From Paragonimus skrjabini miyazakii (lineage: Eukaryota > Platyhelminthes > Trematoda > Plagiorchiida > Troglotrematidae), in NCBI GenBank assembly GCA_014338405.1, contig JTDE01021220.1:22082-86081 (forward strand): 64,000 nucleotides of DNA, given 5' to 3'. Under the pieces are notes generated by a model, which did no database searches, had not been told where the DNA came from, and saw only the letters and a program-made list of their open reading frames with translations. Positions 12,075-27,000 of the stretch are shown here, piece by piece (the first letter of the stretch is position 1; the number at the start of each line of letters is the position of its first letter). Both the position numbers and the translations under genes were made by a program.

Positions 12075-15000
12075 TGCGTATGTGTACGTTGGCTACATCG
12101 GCTTGATTACGTTTCATATTAAATAAGGAGATAGAGAGGAGGGATTAGATTGTGTGAGATGGTAAGCAGGCAGTTGTCGAAGAAGTGAAATCAAATGGGA
12201 GTGCACGGTGTTTCTCCACATGAACATCATCATCCCATTTTTGATTCTTAATACCAAACAGTGTCATTCACCAGAGATGTTCATCGTTTTTTGAGTCCCA
12301 AGCGGGAAATGGGAACCGCATCGCTAAAACAGGTTTCAACGTCGAAGCATTTAAGTCTCGGATCCAATTCACACTTCGGCATCACACGATCGCTTCTAGC
12401 CTAACCCACTGGTATGCAGATCACACCGTGGCATCCGAGGAGTTGTTATCCATAAGACGTGCCCAGGCTAACAAAATCTGCAAGACGAGTTTACTAATCT
12501 GAGTGATTGACAGAGTCTGCCTGTTCTGGTGACACACCAGCATATGTTGCTATTGCTAGTACGTTGTTCCTATCTCACTGCTAATACTCCAGAGACTTTG
12601 CTGGTCGAAGCAGACTATCTGTAAATATTCAAGTCACTGAGCTGGACTTCGCAGACTTGCATTGTTGAACTCTATTCTCTTTTTCGAAACACTGAGTTCC
12701 CTTTAACCGCATCATTAGAGCAGAAAGAAGACATATTGCGATATGTTAAGATTTCATTTACTCTCATCAGTCGCAAGCGTGAAACATGCAAGTTATATAC
12801 ATCATACAAATAAGGACAGACAGGGAATTAGACACGCATGCAAGCACACCAAGTATTATGTAATCACGACCATGGCAACCCGATAGGTTGCTGTAATACT
12901 CGGAATTAGGGACTTCGAATAGCCCTAGAAATCGTACTGGGATTGAAACCTCCCACGCAAGTAATAAGCAGAAGACCTCGCACTGGTTGCAGTAAACAGT
13001 TTTTATTCGTGAGACAAGAAGCCGAATTTATGGATGTACAACAGTATTAAAGAAATCATAGTCGCTCATTGGCTGATCATATGGACACATATAAAGTCAC
13101 AAACTGAACGTTAATTGGTGCAATACGGAAGAAAGAAATAAGCGAATAGCAGAAGGCGTAACACTGAGACTGTTCGTCCAATCCTGATGTAGTATCTTCA
13201 ACGCGACGTTTGGATTGGTCTCTTGTTAGAACTCCTATTGTGTCGGGGTTTGGATAAGCGGTGAATCGAGTAGATTTTCATCACAGTTGCCTCAACCACT
13301 TTTGTGCACACAACGTCGGCTGGTATGTTCAGATGAGCATCGCTTCAAAGAAAGCTAGTAGCTTCGGGTTTCGATTGCGCAACAGTATCTTGAATGAGTT
13401 TAATGGGTCAACTTGGCGACCCGTTGTCATGAGGTGTTTACCAATCGATGACGTTGGGTTTCGAGCTGTCAATGCAACAAGTTGAGGCTGGTGCGTCATC
13501 TGTTGTTTCAACCATTTCGGAATGTGTTCGGCGACTCGCTGAGATAGTTGTCGATCTGTTCTGCCTATGTAAACGTCACCGCAACTGCAAGTGAACTGGT
13601 AAACAACATGGGAGGCAAGCTACATTCGCGATTGCGGAGGACTAGTCCTCTGGTGGTTTGAAATAAGCGCAACTGCGCAGCCGCATACGCTCGAGCCAGA
13701 GCAGACTTTAATTTGTGCTTTATGTCGTTGGCTAAGTGATCACCTTTGAATGGCAAGAATAAGAAAACATCCTTCGTTTGAGCTGTCAATATGGGCTCAT
13801 TGCTCTTCTTCACCGAATTATGTACCGCTATGAATTTGTCGGGGTATTCATTTACTAGTAACGTTTATCTCGGCAATTCCTGTTCCATCTGCAGTGTATC
13901 GGGAGTGCAGATACGCCTTTGATTTATCATGTTCATGTGATAACACTGAACGACACACAACGAGGAAAGTATTGGGCTAATGAAGTTCAGGCAATTTATA
14001 CGTAGATAGCAGTGATAAGTAGTAGGGGATTTCGATCGACAGAGGTTGAACCTCAATGACAATTGATTACAACCTTCGCAATCCAACAAACTTTTCAGCC
14101 ACCCTTTTTTGAAATGGAGCACTATACTCAAGGTACCCTCTTGTGCATATCCCTACCTTCACTGAGATTCAAACTCCGACTTTGCTTTCATGAGGCAATC
14201 TTGTTGACCACTGTGCCGTTGATCTCACATTACGCACGATCGAATTATCACATGCATACACTTCGTTACATTTACTTGTGGATTTTGCTATTTTTGATGG
14301 ATGAAAACCGAAATCCTGTTGCTAAAACTCGCCAAACTGGTTTGTCTATTCGTATGTTGACGACTGTGCTGTCTCTTGTGAGCAAAAGGATCTCACGTTT
14401 CATTTGGATTGCCCCATATGCTCACCGTACTCCATGTAGTGTTTTGAAATTATTCCATTTAATGTTAAGCTATCCGGCTTTTTTATGCACCTCTACTTTG
14501 TCCGGTATTTTGTTGCGAGGTTATCAGCTGCCATTGACAGTCAGTCTCTTGTTTTCTGCTTTGTTTCAATAATGCAAGTAGCATTATGGGTCACATTGAC
14601 GGACTTGTTTATATTAGTGCAGATCAGCGGTGTGCCACTGAGTTGTAGAAGTCTATCAGGTTTTCGTCGTTTGTTCTGCTCTGCTACTGTCAACAGAATG
14701 CTGTTTTGTAATGCTTACTGTTTGCCCCACGTTCTGCAACCCTTTCTAGCCTATCCAGTTCACTTGCTTCAACATAAAAGTATTCTGCGTCCATTAAACC
14801 TCGTGTTGCTGATTTTTTTGGATGCCCATAGACGAGCGCGTTTGTTTTTCGCTGAGGCGCCTGCTTTAAAATGTTCCTTTCTGCTTAAGCGGCATATATA
14901 TGTTGCGAATTGTAGATAGCCGCCATCTGATAACTTGACGAACTTCTTGACGACGTCTACCAGTGCCATTGTTTGTGTAATTTGTTTAAACGAACGTCAT

Positions 15001-18000
15001 TCACGGTGTGTGGGCACATCTGGTACGCACGTGCGTGTGTTTATGTCAGTTGCTGATTTAGTGGGTGCATCATTGTGCACACATCTAGCTCGAATACAAT
15101 CAGCGTGCTCATTTCACGTGTAACAGATTAACCTGCACGTGCACTGGGCGCTCAGTGTAGTATAACCTTGGTCGTTTGAAGTTTAGAGTTCTTGACACGG
15201 TAACACAATGTAGTGTAGTGTATGTACGTTTACGTGTTTACCAGCTGCCTGTCTATTTTTCTCCAGTAGGCTCAGTTTCCGCCGCGATCACCAGTTTTCT
15301 TCATCCGTTTACACGCACGCCCATACCTCAGTTAGTTCGCCAGCCTGTTAAAAACATTTGAATGATGATCGTACAGACTAGTACGTTACATGCGGAATAA
15401 TTTCTAGGCTTGATGTTGCCAAGCTGTCCAAACCCATGTACGGTTCTCCTAATTGCACGTGACACCAATCGGTGACCATGTGATTTAGCGTCTGCACTGT
15501 TACCACTGATTTATTTCTGATTTCTAGTACCCCCTTGTCAACATGTCGACTTTCGCTTTTGTAAAATGTCGGTAACGATTGTGTCTCTGCCTTTTTGATT
15601 TCCTGTTGTTAGCTTACTTATCACATTCATGGTTGAGTGATTAAATCATATCGTTCATCTAAAAGCCCAGCTATCTTGTGTTCGCAACCAAACACACATC
15701 GGAAACGCATCACATACCATCTCAGTTCCAGCCAGTTTACAGTTCCGTTTTTGGGCACAGTGATTGACACTGTACATCATATTCAGCCACATGTAGATAA
15801 CGCAAAACCTTAGGCAGTTTACGGTTGGAGAAATATCCATGCGGCTGGGCTACGCAAAATCTGTTATATTCAACCCGATTCCGGCGTACATTCGGGCCAC
15901 AGTAGTTTTGTGCCTTTATGTCTGATCGTTTGCCTATTTTCCCCGTCGTTTTCTGGACTGTTATGGGATTGGAAATGGCGATCTTGATGTTGATAAACCT
16001 CGTGCATACTTAGACGACTTATAGTTTCGTTCCACTTTTGCCTTGGTATTGGACAAGCCATTTGATCTTCTAACTGTCCCGCACAGGAAGCTCGTTTGAT
16101 TTGTCTTTTCATAACTGTACGGTGCATCGTGTTCATAGGTAAGCAGCCTCACAATTTGATCATCAGGCTACAGCAATTTTTTCACATTTATGTTATGCGA
16201 AACGGTGGTATTTAACTGGGTAGTATATTCTTGCTACATTTCGGAATAACGTATGAGTGAACTCACATTTTTGACATGGTTCGCTTAATATTTGCCGTGT
16301 AGATGGGTAACTTTTTGTACACTGTCACGCGAAATCCCCACTAGTCAGTGTATCACAACACTTCCCGCAATAATTTTGTTCCGATTATACCGAAAATGGC
16401 CACACCAAAAATTTGAGCGCACTGAAACTGCTGGTTATTATTCGGAGAAGGCTGGTGTGATATACACAATGATTCCAACTTGTTTCACTGCTCTCAGACC
16501 TCATTTGAACACGCGTTACTGATAAATAATTTGGTTGATTTGATAGCTTAGAAACGACCCAATTACGAAAAATCCGGTCTTCGACGTGATTGGAACCGGC
16601 TAAATAAGACCACGTGTAGATGCTAAAGCCCGAATTTCTCGTAATTGTGTTTCTTTCAAATTGGGGCGCGTTTCTGTTAAGTGACTCACAAATGTCAAGA
16701 CTTGTGTTGCTTAATGTTTGTTCCGGTGCATTCTGATAACTTGGAAAGTAGACCGTGTCCACCGACATTTCTATATGCTTACCGAGTCACTCATCTGCAG
16801 AGGGTTTCATTTACGTTGAGGTCGGAACAACCGATAGATCATTTCAACATTGGAATCCCACTTAACGCTGGCCATGTTTTATGCATTACCTTTTGGAGAG
16901 CTAGCAGTTCCATATCATTTCGATGCAACGAATCCTCCCCCTCCTCCTCCTCCTCGTCGTCGTCGTCCTCAACATCATCCTTATCATTTTTATGTTTGAG
17001 CAGTACTGGCAGGCAGTACAACTGCGTGATAGAGAGAAAGAAGAAAAGGAAAACAAACAAACAGCTCAGATGGACGGTCAAAACTTTCGTTGCCCGTAAC
17101 CGCGTTATCTCTTGGTCTTCTTGCGGTTTCCTCATCTTTTCAGAAACCGCACTGTATGGTGTGCATTGCGACATTCGCCTCGTCGGTATACATATAACAT
17201 GACACAGCTGGCATGAGCTGTATATTTTCATTACCCCGGTACACCGGTTGCGAATTTGTTCATTTCCAGAATACACGTCGACAGACTGTCGCGTTGCTCA
17301 CATAAACAACGTGTTGTTGTGTGCTACCCGATCACTTAAATCCCTCACTGTTCAGCTATTCGCACTGGTTATTGTTGACTCACTGGCTGATACATACGTC
17401 CTCCTTTCGGTGATCACGCTGGTCGTATCTCTCTCCATCCGATCCTTCCAAATAGCATTTTTTAATCTCACTAAACGTTCTGTGATTTTCTCCCTTTTAC
17501 ACCGGTATCAAGCTATCCAATAGTGGCATCACTTAGAACGCGAAAATACCATATGTTTTGTTTGTGGTTCGTATTTATTCTTAATAATCGGTGCTTTCGT
17601 GATTAATATCCCGTCATAGTCAATTGTGTGGTCTTTCTATCAGACTTGGTTACAGTTCTACCACTAATGGGATGTTACTTTGAAGACCTATGGGTGTTCA
17701 ACATGCGACCTATTACGGTTTTGTCGGAGTCATTTTTCACGTGATTATAATTAAAGCAGTTTCAACAAACGTATGATGGAATTTTCGTAGATATTCCGAT
17801 CTTTGATGAATTCAGGCAATTGCGTACAAAAAAATGATCATTCTGAGCTGTACGTTAAGAATACTCGCTAAAATATAGAGCATCCGTGAAGTGTCCGTTT
17901 ACTAGATTTAACCGTACTCAATTTTGGGCTTTTTAACAGGGTCATTTTGTGCTAGGGCCAAAGTTCATTACTGACGTCGTATGACAAACTGTGTTTCTCT

Positions 18001-21000
18001 GATTGGTGAGATGTTACTCGTTTATCAGTGATGCATGAGTGATATTGTGCACCCTCGTTTTGCCGCTTCGTGACTGGTCATTAGTTCACGATCAACCATG
18101 CTCGCTTACCGTTGGAAGTCACACTGCTTCTATATTCAGTTTGCCTTTATGATAAACATGTGCAACTGTGCTTGCGTTCCACTTCAATGAATGGAATTTG
18201 AGGGTTCAAACCAAATGTGCGCGATTGGTGAATGTAAATATTCGTCTAGTAACTACAAGGCAAGACATTATGAGATGTATTCCAATTCCTCTATCTCTTC
18301 TTCTCAGGCTGCTGCTGAACAACGTTGTGTCTATCTGGTTTTGTTGTTTGCACGTCAATTTCTATCTTCTGGGGGCTCTCCTGTCTGGCTACAAGGCATT
18401 CAACATTGTCCGGTAAAGTGGCGTCAGCTGACGGGATTGAATCGAGATTTGGCTTGTCAGCCGTGGAAAGTCACCGCCGTGAGTTTACACGCTGGTTTGT
18501 TTGAACACCTGTATTGTTCTCTATATTCCTACGTATCCGGGTTTAGCCGCTAGACTTGTAATTCCTGTTGAATGCTATCTTCCGATAGATGATTATTCAT
18601 ATGAATTCCCTTTGTGTGCGATCTACTCATCCAGTTCCAACGGTTGAGAGCGATCTTTTTGATTTTATCTCCACCTACTTTTTAGAAACTGTGAATCATG
18701 TTTATCAGACTATCCTGGATCAGATACATGCCGAAGTTGTTATGACATCACATATTTACTAATGATTCGTTTTATTTATAACCGTTCGCATTGCGTTAAC
18801 CGCCCGACTCTTGTTGTACATTATCTTATTTGTCATAAATCTTTGGTAAACAGTTGACCGACAGCATTCGCTTGCGAAGAAGATATCAACGAATAGACAA
18901 CAAGGAGGGCAGAAAACGGGTATTCGGTGGTGATTGCTAAGCGAGTTCTTTTGCTCAGTTACGTAAAAATTTCAAGCGTAGTCATGACAAATACTGTGTA
19001 GCGAACAGAATCGTTGTCAGTGCTTCATCATCAGGTTAACTACATCACAGTTTATATCACAATTTTACAAGAGAATTTTTAAGGAGGTAAACGGACAACG
19101 GATGGTTAATGAGGTCAATCAAATCAATATCAAACTGTAATCAAGTACCTGCTTGAACAATGGGCTTTGACCAATTAATAAGGTGAGTGATTGATCAAAA
19201 CAGTTTCAAAGCCTGAACGAAGCGTTTCTCAGCACACAGGGGTGGGTTGTACAGGCGAATTCCAATAGCTTCAACTGTGGACACAATCCTGCGCCTCTAC
19301 CCTAGATTGGATGGCGTTAACTGGGTAGATTGGACGAAATGCATTCGTCACATTAACAGAATGATTCGAATCCACCAGGTGCGATAGTATGGCACTGTTG
19401 ACAGATTTCGTTATTCCACTGTTGAGCCAAGGTGAATGGTGTTCCCGGACCCGTTCAGCTAGGCATCTGATCGTGCGGTCAACATAGATGGTTCCACAGG
19501 AACAAGTGAATGAGTATACACGAAAAGAGGCTGCAGAAACAAGCACTTTATCTTTTAGGCTTGGGCACAAAACCGAACTGGACGTGAAGTGGACACGTAA
19601 TTTAGCAACATAAAACGTTGTATTAACCGCCCTTGTGAGTCTACAAGTGATAGTTTCAGCTAGCGTGTCGCCCTTGAAGGGTAATCCGATATGTACAGTT
19701 TTATTTTCCGCTAGTTGCAGCTGGCCCCTTTCACTCCGCTGTTACATAGCTCTATGAGCTCTTCTGGGTAGCCGCTTTGTGTGAATGTTCTACATATGAA
19801 CACCAATTCTTCAGTAATGATGTCATCTGTGCAAATTTTATTTCTTTTTAAGGCGAGCGGTACGAAACTATTGAAATGAATGTACTAACCATTCCAAGTA
19901 TCCTTTCTGTGTATCGTGCGCTGAATAGAGCCATCAATGCGGCGAAACAATGGTACATCCAGAAAGCCTTATTAGCTGTTTATTTCGGTCTCTAGCGAAA
20001 ATTGCAAATTTTGGTGTGTGGAGTTTAATCTGGCCAAGATGTCGGTCAGATTTACGTTGTTACCGAGTACGCAAAGGTTGTCGTTAACGTACCTTTTATA
20101 AAAATTGCACTGACCTACCATTAACCTCAACTGTTCGTTTTCCAATTTTGTCATGACAATATCCGCAAACAGTGTTTCCAACGGAAATCTTATTGCGATA
20201 CCGTCCTTTTGTCGATAGATTCCTTCCTTGAACCTATGCTGTACGCTGTGAGTGCACAGATAAAGTAACTGTTTGGGTTTGATTCATACTATCTGAATAT
20301 CTTTATCACTAACCCCGATGTAATCACATAGTTAATCTGTGGTCTTTAACGGGACCTTCCTAAGTAAGAACAAGACATCGAGGGAAAATTTTGACACCTT
20401 TGATTGCATACACAAGACCAAAGGGATCGCGTAAACTATGCTTCGGAAATTTCTGTCTGACAGGATCTAGCTTTTGTGACAACTACTTGGCCAATGAGTG
20501 GTATGGAGAGTTCCATATTGAGTGTTATCCTGACTTTGTGAATTTCGGATAATCATTACAGCCTGAAAATCATGGTTCCGATGCGGTGGATTCATTCAAT
20601 TGTGGCGGAATCAATTATCCAATTCTGTTTTAAATACCTTAAGGATTTCGATATTACTTTTTCAATCTGAGACGTGTTATCTTTTTCATTATTCATTTTC
20701 TGAGATTTGGTCTGGTCTTTTACTATGATTTCCGTTTTGTTAATGCAATCTATTTTGTTAAGCAACACAATAAACTTAGCCCGATCATGACTGTTTGAAA
20801 AACAGCCTGTTCACCACACGGTATTTTTCAAATCCCATTTGGTAATCCTAATTGGCTTTGGATCAAGCGAAAAGCGCTTGACTGATCTCTGATGTGCACA
20901 GTGTGTATGTGTTCCTACCGCTGGAGTTATTTTATTCGCTTAACGCCGTTCTATTGCACTGGACTACCTAAGCAAATGAGTTTGTTGTCATCTACGCTTT

Positions 21001-24000
21001 TTGCTATGTTGATTTGGCTGTTTGTGATCCTCAGCATCTTGACCATAGTTATCATCTTTGTCGTCAAACTTCAGGTCGCTGCATAAAACGCACATGAAGT
21101 TGCGTCCTATTTTTCATTGTCGTTGTTAATCATTTCCCTTGACTGTTGCATACAGGCACACGTATGTTATATCCTCATAGGGATATGTTTTGATAACGGT
21201 TCTACGCGTAGTTATTTGTTCTTCATCTTGTCATTTTTATTCTTCTACACTCCTGCAGTTGTTTATTTTCTCTTCCCATTCAACTGAAACCACTGTATTA
21301 TTCGACATTTTTGTTAAACTGTTCAACACAGATCCAGATGTGCGTCAACTTTTTCAGTTTCATTCATCATCTACTTTCTCTGTGAATAAAATGAATCTGA
21401 CGTTGTATATTATGAAGATTTCATGTTTACAAAGTCTGATACTTCATTCATCGAAAAAGTGATTGACCCATGCGCGTCAGGACAACAGTTTACTTTTCGG
21501 ACCCATGTACGTCGGTATTCTTTGAGTTTATCATTTTCTAGGTGTTCTATAGCTCTTAGTTTATGCTTAAGGGCGTCTGTTGTTGTTCTTTACGGAATCT
21601 TTCGGCATATCTCTTCTATGACCTTCTTTTACTTTCATTCATTCAGGACCAGATTTACAATCTTACGCACGGTGGTGACGCGTTGCGAGCCTCAGGCGAA
21701 ACCTTATCCCTATCCGAGTTAATGCATGCCGTGGCCATTTTGACTCATGTGCATGCTTTGGCGTGTTTTATTTTTGCCTGCGGCATTCGGCCTGAGATTG
21801 ACCACGACAGCCATGAACATGATCAATTCTGTGGAGGGAGTTCCACGTTGTCCGATAACATGCGGAGCAACGGTAATCCTCTGCCTCGGGTCGAAGATCA
21901 ACCGCGTCATTGTCATAATGATTCGGTGACCTGTTTACCACCAGCAGCATCACAGGACCAACAACGCCGGTTGTCGCAACTGACTGACAGGGCTTCTTCA
22001 CAGTCCGACTGTGGTCAGGTGATGGAGTTGACCAGAAATGGGAATTGTTCTGGTCTGCTAAATGACTCAGACTCCCCAACGGTAGGGACGCGTTTCTTAT
22101 TTGCGCTTGGATATTTTTGGTCTTTCATATCCAAAGGTGAATTTTGTCCAAATACTGCTTGTACTTGAAAGTGATTCACAATGACAAAACGTATGACACT
22201 ATTGGTTTGATGGCTATTCCGATTACATTTTCGGTGGTTAAAACCTCCGTAATGCTTTGATGTAAATTACGCGGTTGCCTTTAAATTGCTAATACCGAAT
22301 GCCAAACCGCTCCACTGCGATCAGATTGACACCAGTTTTGTCTACTCATTCCAGAACATTTCTCATTTGCCCATGGACTACTTATGTGCTTGTGTGTTTT
22401 GACCGGCCATTGACTCAAGAGTTCTATGCATGATTGTATAACGTACCGTACCTTTTCGACTTCCCGAGGCCTAATGAGCTTTATTCTTTCTGTGCTCCAG
22501 CGGTTCCTTATCTTTAAAGTCGACTACCAGGAATGGTGTGCAAGTTGCCTGTTCATGCGTACGAACATTGTGGCTACCATGGCTGCATGTCGTTCTAGCG
22601 GTGTGTGTGCGCCAGGAGAGTTCAGTAAATGCTACCGGTTTAATCGGCTGATTTGTATGGATTGTGATGCTGATTTATCACTCGTTCTCTTTTCCTCTCT
22701 CAAGGTTACTCCTACTGCTCTTTCTCTATCAGGTACTGTAGGTTCAATTATCGGATTGTTTTTGATTGCTTCTTGCTTGTATGATTACACCAGCTTTCAC
22801 GTTTTACTTCAGTTGAGTCTTATTCTTGACTACAGCTATGTGTGAACGAAGAGCGGTTGTCTCTAATAAGACTCGCCGATTACAACTTGATCCCATTCGA
22901 GAGGGCATCGCAGCAATTGCACAGATTCCAACGAACTCCGGTATTCGTATACATTCTTCACATTGTGGATCACAAATTCTTACTAAATAGGGTCACTGTA
23001 AAGCACGATAGCTATTCACTGTTTCGAACAGTGTTTTTATTTCCGAAATGTCACGGTGATTTGCGTCATTCATTTATTTTTAGATGGGTCAGCTTTGTTG
23101 AATCATTTCAGATCGTTCCTTCCGTTTTACTTTTGTGTAGTGTAAATAGAGCAGTCTGAAAGCATCGTGCTCATATGTCATCTGGCATCATTGTGACCGA
23201 CGGTCGGCTGCACTCACCTCCGTATTACCCTGTTACGGTGTACAAAACCAAGGGACACATACGCTACACCACTTATGGCTCCACTCACTCACCTTGCATT
23301 CAGTGTAGATCCGAAGGAATTAGACCGGAAGACGTGTAAGCTGAGGTGTTTGCAGTCCAGTTAGTCAATGCTGATTGGTCAGATTACAGACTAGTTTGTG
23401 AGCGAAACTGTCAATAACAAACCCTAAGCTACAGTTCTGAGCAACNNNNNNNNNNNNNNNNNNNNNNNNNNNNNNNNNNNNNNNNNNNNNNNNNNNNNNN
23501 NNNNNNNNNNNNNNNNNNNNNNNNNNNNNNNNNNNNNNNNNNNNNTACAATGGCGAGTGGTAAGCAACTCGCCACGTTCTCATATTCAGTTTACTTTTCT
23601 TCAAAACACTTGTTTCAAGACTTCCGAAAGCAGCCGCAGTCTTAGCTATGTGGTCTTGCAACTCGCTGTCTGTAGAAAGATTTTTCGACAGGTTGCAGTT
23701 AGGGTAACGGAATTGTGAACAACATTGTTTGCCTATATTTCGACCCAAAAATTCACGATTGTATGTACACAGTCCGAGTAAAGTGTTGCGGAAGTAAAGA
23801 TGAGTTTGGAGCTTATACACCACAACGTTTATGCTATCGTGTGACACTTATCGTCATACTTGTTGTGGTATCGGCAAGACCTAGTCAAACACAGTTGCAG
23901 AAACCAAGTTCAAATCCGCGGTCGAGTAATTAATACTTGAATTTGTTACCACTAAGTTACTTTGAGCACATCCAAACACAGACCTGACACACGACCATTG

Positions 24001-27000
24001 ATTTAATTGCACTCAGGATGTTGGAAACGATTGTTAAGACGAACTATGGTTCGTATTGGTGATCAGCATATCGCTAAGGCAACAGTATTCTGTACTTTAT
24101 CTGATGGACCGTAGCAGTTGCTTCGCAAACAATTTCCAGAAGCAGTGCTCACGACATGCACATGTCTCGGTATCAGACGTTGAGTTTACACTGCTCGCTT
24201 GTGTCACTCCTGTCTAGATGTTTCGATGGTATCAATGAGTTCAATTACACGTCATGTGGTTGTGCGTTCGGACTTCATTTTTCTTGACTTCTTGCTGCTT
24301 CGATATGTGCTGCCTGGAAATGCATCAAGACTATATGTATGACTTGTATATTGCATAACATTCACCTATTGCTTTATGGAAGACTAAGTGATGTTGATTC
24401 TGATAACGGCAAGATGTTGCTGTTTGACAGTTTTTAAGCAACAGAGACAATGCTAGACGCTATTTCACACTCTGCTAAGCAGATAATGAAGTTATGGAGT
24501 TTACTAACCGGTTTATATACTTGGGAAGCAGCTGCATCAGCGTCGGCGGAGGTGTGTGGCAGTGTTCGCTAGTCTGGTGGTACCTCCGGCGACAGAGAGG
24601 TATCTCTCTGATGCTTAAAGGCCGCGTATATAAGTGAGGGTTGTATTACTTTACGACAGCGCATCTTGGCCGCTCAGGATAGAAGACATGAACCGTCTTC
24701 AGGTATTTGACTACCGACGTCTGCGATCGAGTGCACGCATCGGTGGCACCAACGAGTAAGCAACGAAGAGGATAGAAAGCGGGTATTTGGTAATGATTGC
24801 CAAGCGAGTTCCTCTGTTCAGTCTTTACATTTACACAGACTTAGATAGTTAGACCATATACTACGAATGCCAGCTAGTTATTTGTTATACCGAACACTGT
24901 TTGCCGATGCTACGGCCCACTGGCGTAAGTTGCGAGTTGGACGGATGATGGGCTGGCATAGAGAAATGGAGTCATTCATCCAGAGACTGGTCACTGTTGG
25001 TCGGGTTCGTCTTCCGGGTTGGAACACTCGCGATTCACACAGTCGGTGGCTGAAGACTTTATGTGAGGTGGTGGCTGATTGGGTTCAGTGGCGTGAATGT
25101 TATCGTTGTTTTTTGATCTAGTTCTAACTGTATGGGGTAGTGAAAGCCAGAAGGAAACCGTCTTGATGATGACGCCCGACTTTTATTGATTTCTGGCTTG
25201 TCTGTTTGCAAGGTATGACACCTGGGTTGTATAGCAGTTAAGCATCTACGAGAACCACTTATTTATTGGTGCCTGGTGATAGTAGTGGCGCAGTGTACGG
25301 ATGAGACGCATTGTTTTGGGCAGTTTTATGAGCAGTCTTTAACTCACGTTACTGTTTTCACATATTTATGAGTCAGCATGGTGCTGATTGCTTTCATCTT
25401 TTCGACGTGTACCTCTGAAGCCTTTGGTGTTATCAGATACTCGTGAACCGTGACTTCTTTTCTCTCAACACTTCGTGTTGCGTGACTGACTGATATCTTG
25501 GTGATCACAACGCAATATAAATTCTTCTAACTTTCTGTCATGATCCTCCATAATCTTTCCAAGATTAACACCTGTCCTGTGTCGTGCGACACTTCTTTGA
25601 ATTTCTCGTATGCCTGGATTAAACATACACAAAATAAATTGATGAACAATTTCGGTTCAAACAGCAAAACCTGACCAAGGATAACTCATACGGTGTTCTA
25701 TATGTAGGCAAGTTACTGGACAGTTCATGCAATTCTCATTACTGGAAAGCTGAAGGCAAAGTTGAGTTTATTAAAATTGAGCGTAGCTCGACTGCAGCCA
25801 TTGAGGGTTGGCAAAGTATAATGCTGTCGGTGAGGTATTTTATTCATTGGTTTAGGATATCACGGATATCACATGATCTGTTCGAACTTACCGCAGTTTC
25901 GTTGATCTTTGTTGTTGGCTGTCGTTTCCGTTACTGGACCTTTCACGTTATTCCGAGCTGTCCGGTTTAATTCCGTTTCATCAGTTCCGGTCAACGGATT
26001 CCCTCGAACTGGCAGCGTGAAAGAAACCATATTACTGATCGCAGATAAATTGGCGGCATCTGATATACATTCAACAGTTGAATCAAATAATGAAATACTG
26101 AGTAAAGCGCTTGAATCGATTAGCCTATGTAGAAACTCATAGTGGTCAACGTAATTAATCCATACCGATTGTGCTCATTCACCAGCTATTTCACAATGTT
26201 TGTTTTTATTACCATTGCTATTAATGCTAGTATTATTCAAGTGTACTTAATTAACTACCCTCCATTTACTGAAAATGTATGTATACAGAAAGCTTAGCAT
26301 TCGACTCTTGGGTACAGTTAACGTGTTATTGACCTGATTTAACATAGCTCTTACAAAGTTCCTCCTCTCTCTGTTTGGGCGAAGTTGGAATTTCTTTGTT
26401 GTTTGCCGCCGTATCGTTCCACACCATGCGTTCATTGCTTTTTTGACCATACCGAATGATGTGACATTTATTGTCGTACCGAAGTCTAGTTAACATCTCA
26501 TATATTGGATCGCCCCTGCTACCTTTGCGCATCCGATTGTACGATATGCTTCTCAACTGAAAATGGAGAAGACAATCACCAATATTTATTGGGAACGAGT
26601 CAAAACTAGGGCGCAGAGGCTGTGAACATATATGACAGACAATTACTATATCAGGCAGTCAGGGCGTTAGGAGGAATCAGGTTAAGGGGTCGTTAGCAAT
26701 CAGACGAGGAAGTAAAGTTCATATAGAGCTTAAACATATAAGTTTCTCTCTGTACAATTGCAATTTGGCTGACCACTCGAAATCATACATAATCGTTCAC
26801 CCGATACTATACCTGCCTCAGGAAGTATTGACCGAAAGTATCCAGGTTTACTTTAAAAAGCTCATTTTTACTTCTACCTTTAGGTTTGCATTGCCTGGGA
26901 GTTGGTGATACCCCTTACCTCGGATCGAACGTTGTTGTGCGGTTCGTTTTCTTACTTCATTTGAATATGCGCCTCATAGCGTCATGTTTATGTGCTCAGT

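Noticed and set aside
14063..14919. 169- and 144-codon + strand frames as transmembrane proteins
   Set aside because: Leu/Phe-rich composition is what T-rich intron sequence gives in any frame; no conserved motif, and they overlap in different frames.
16681..17276. Open frames of 173 (+) and 145 (-) codons as genes
   Set aside because: Both run through a CTC/GTC microsatellite that suppresses stops and yields Ser or Asp/Glu tracts; no homology recognised.
19029..19042. CCTGATGATGAAGC (minus strand) as another hammerhead in the PLE 3' region
   Set aside because: The GAAAC element reads GATTC and no helix II can be drawn, so at most it is a dead remnant.
23900..23935. tRNA gene from the B-box-like AGTTCAAATCC
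   Set aside because: No A box or acceptor stem could be found upstream.
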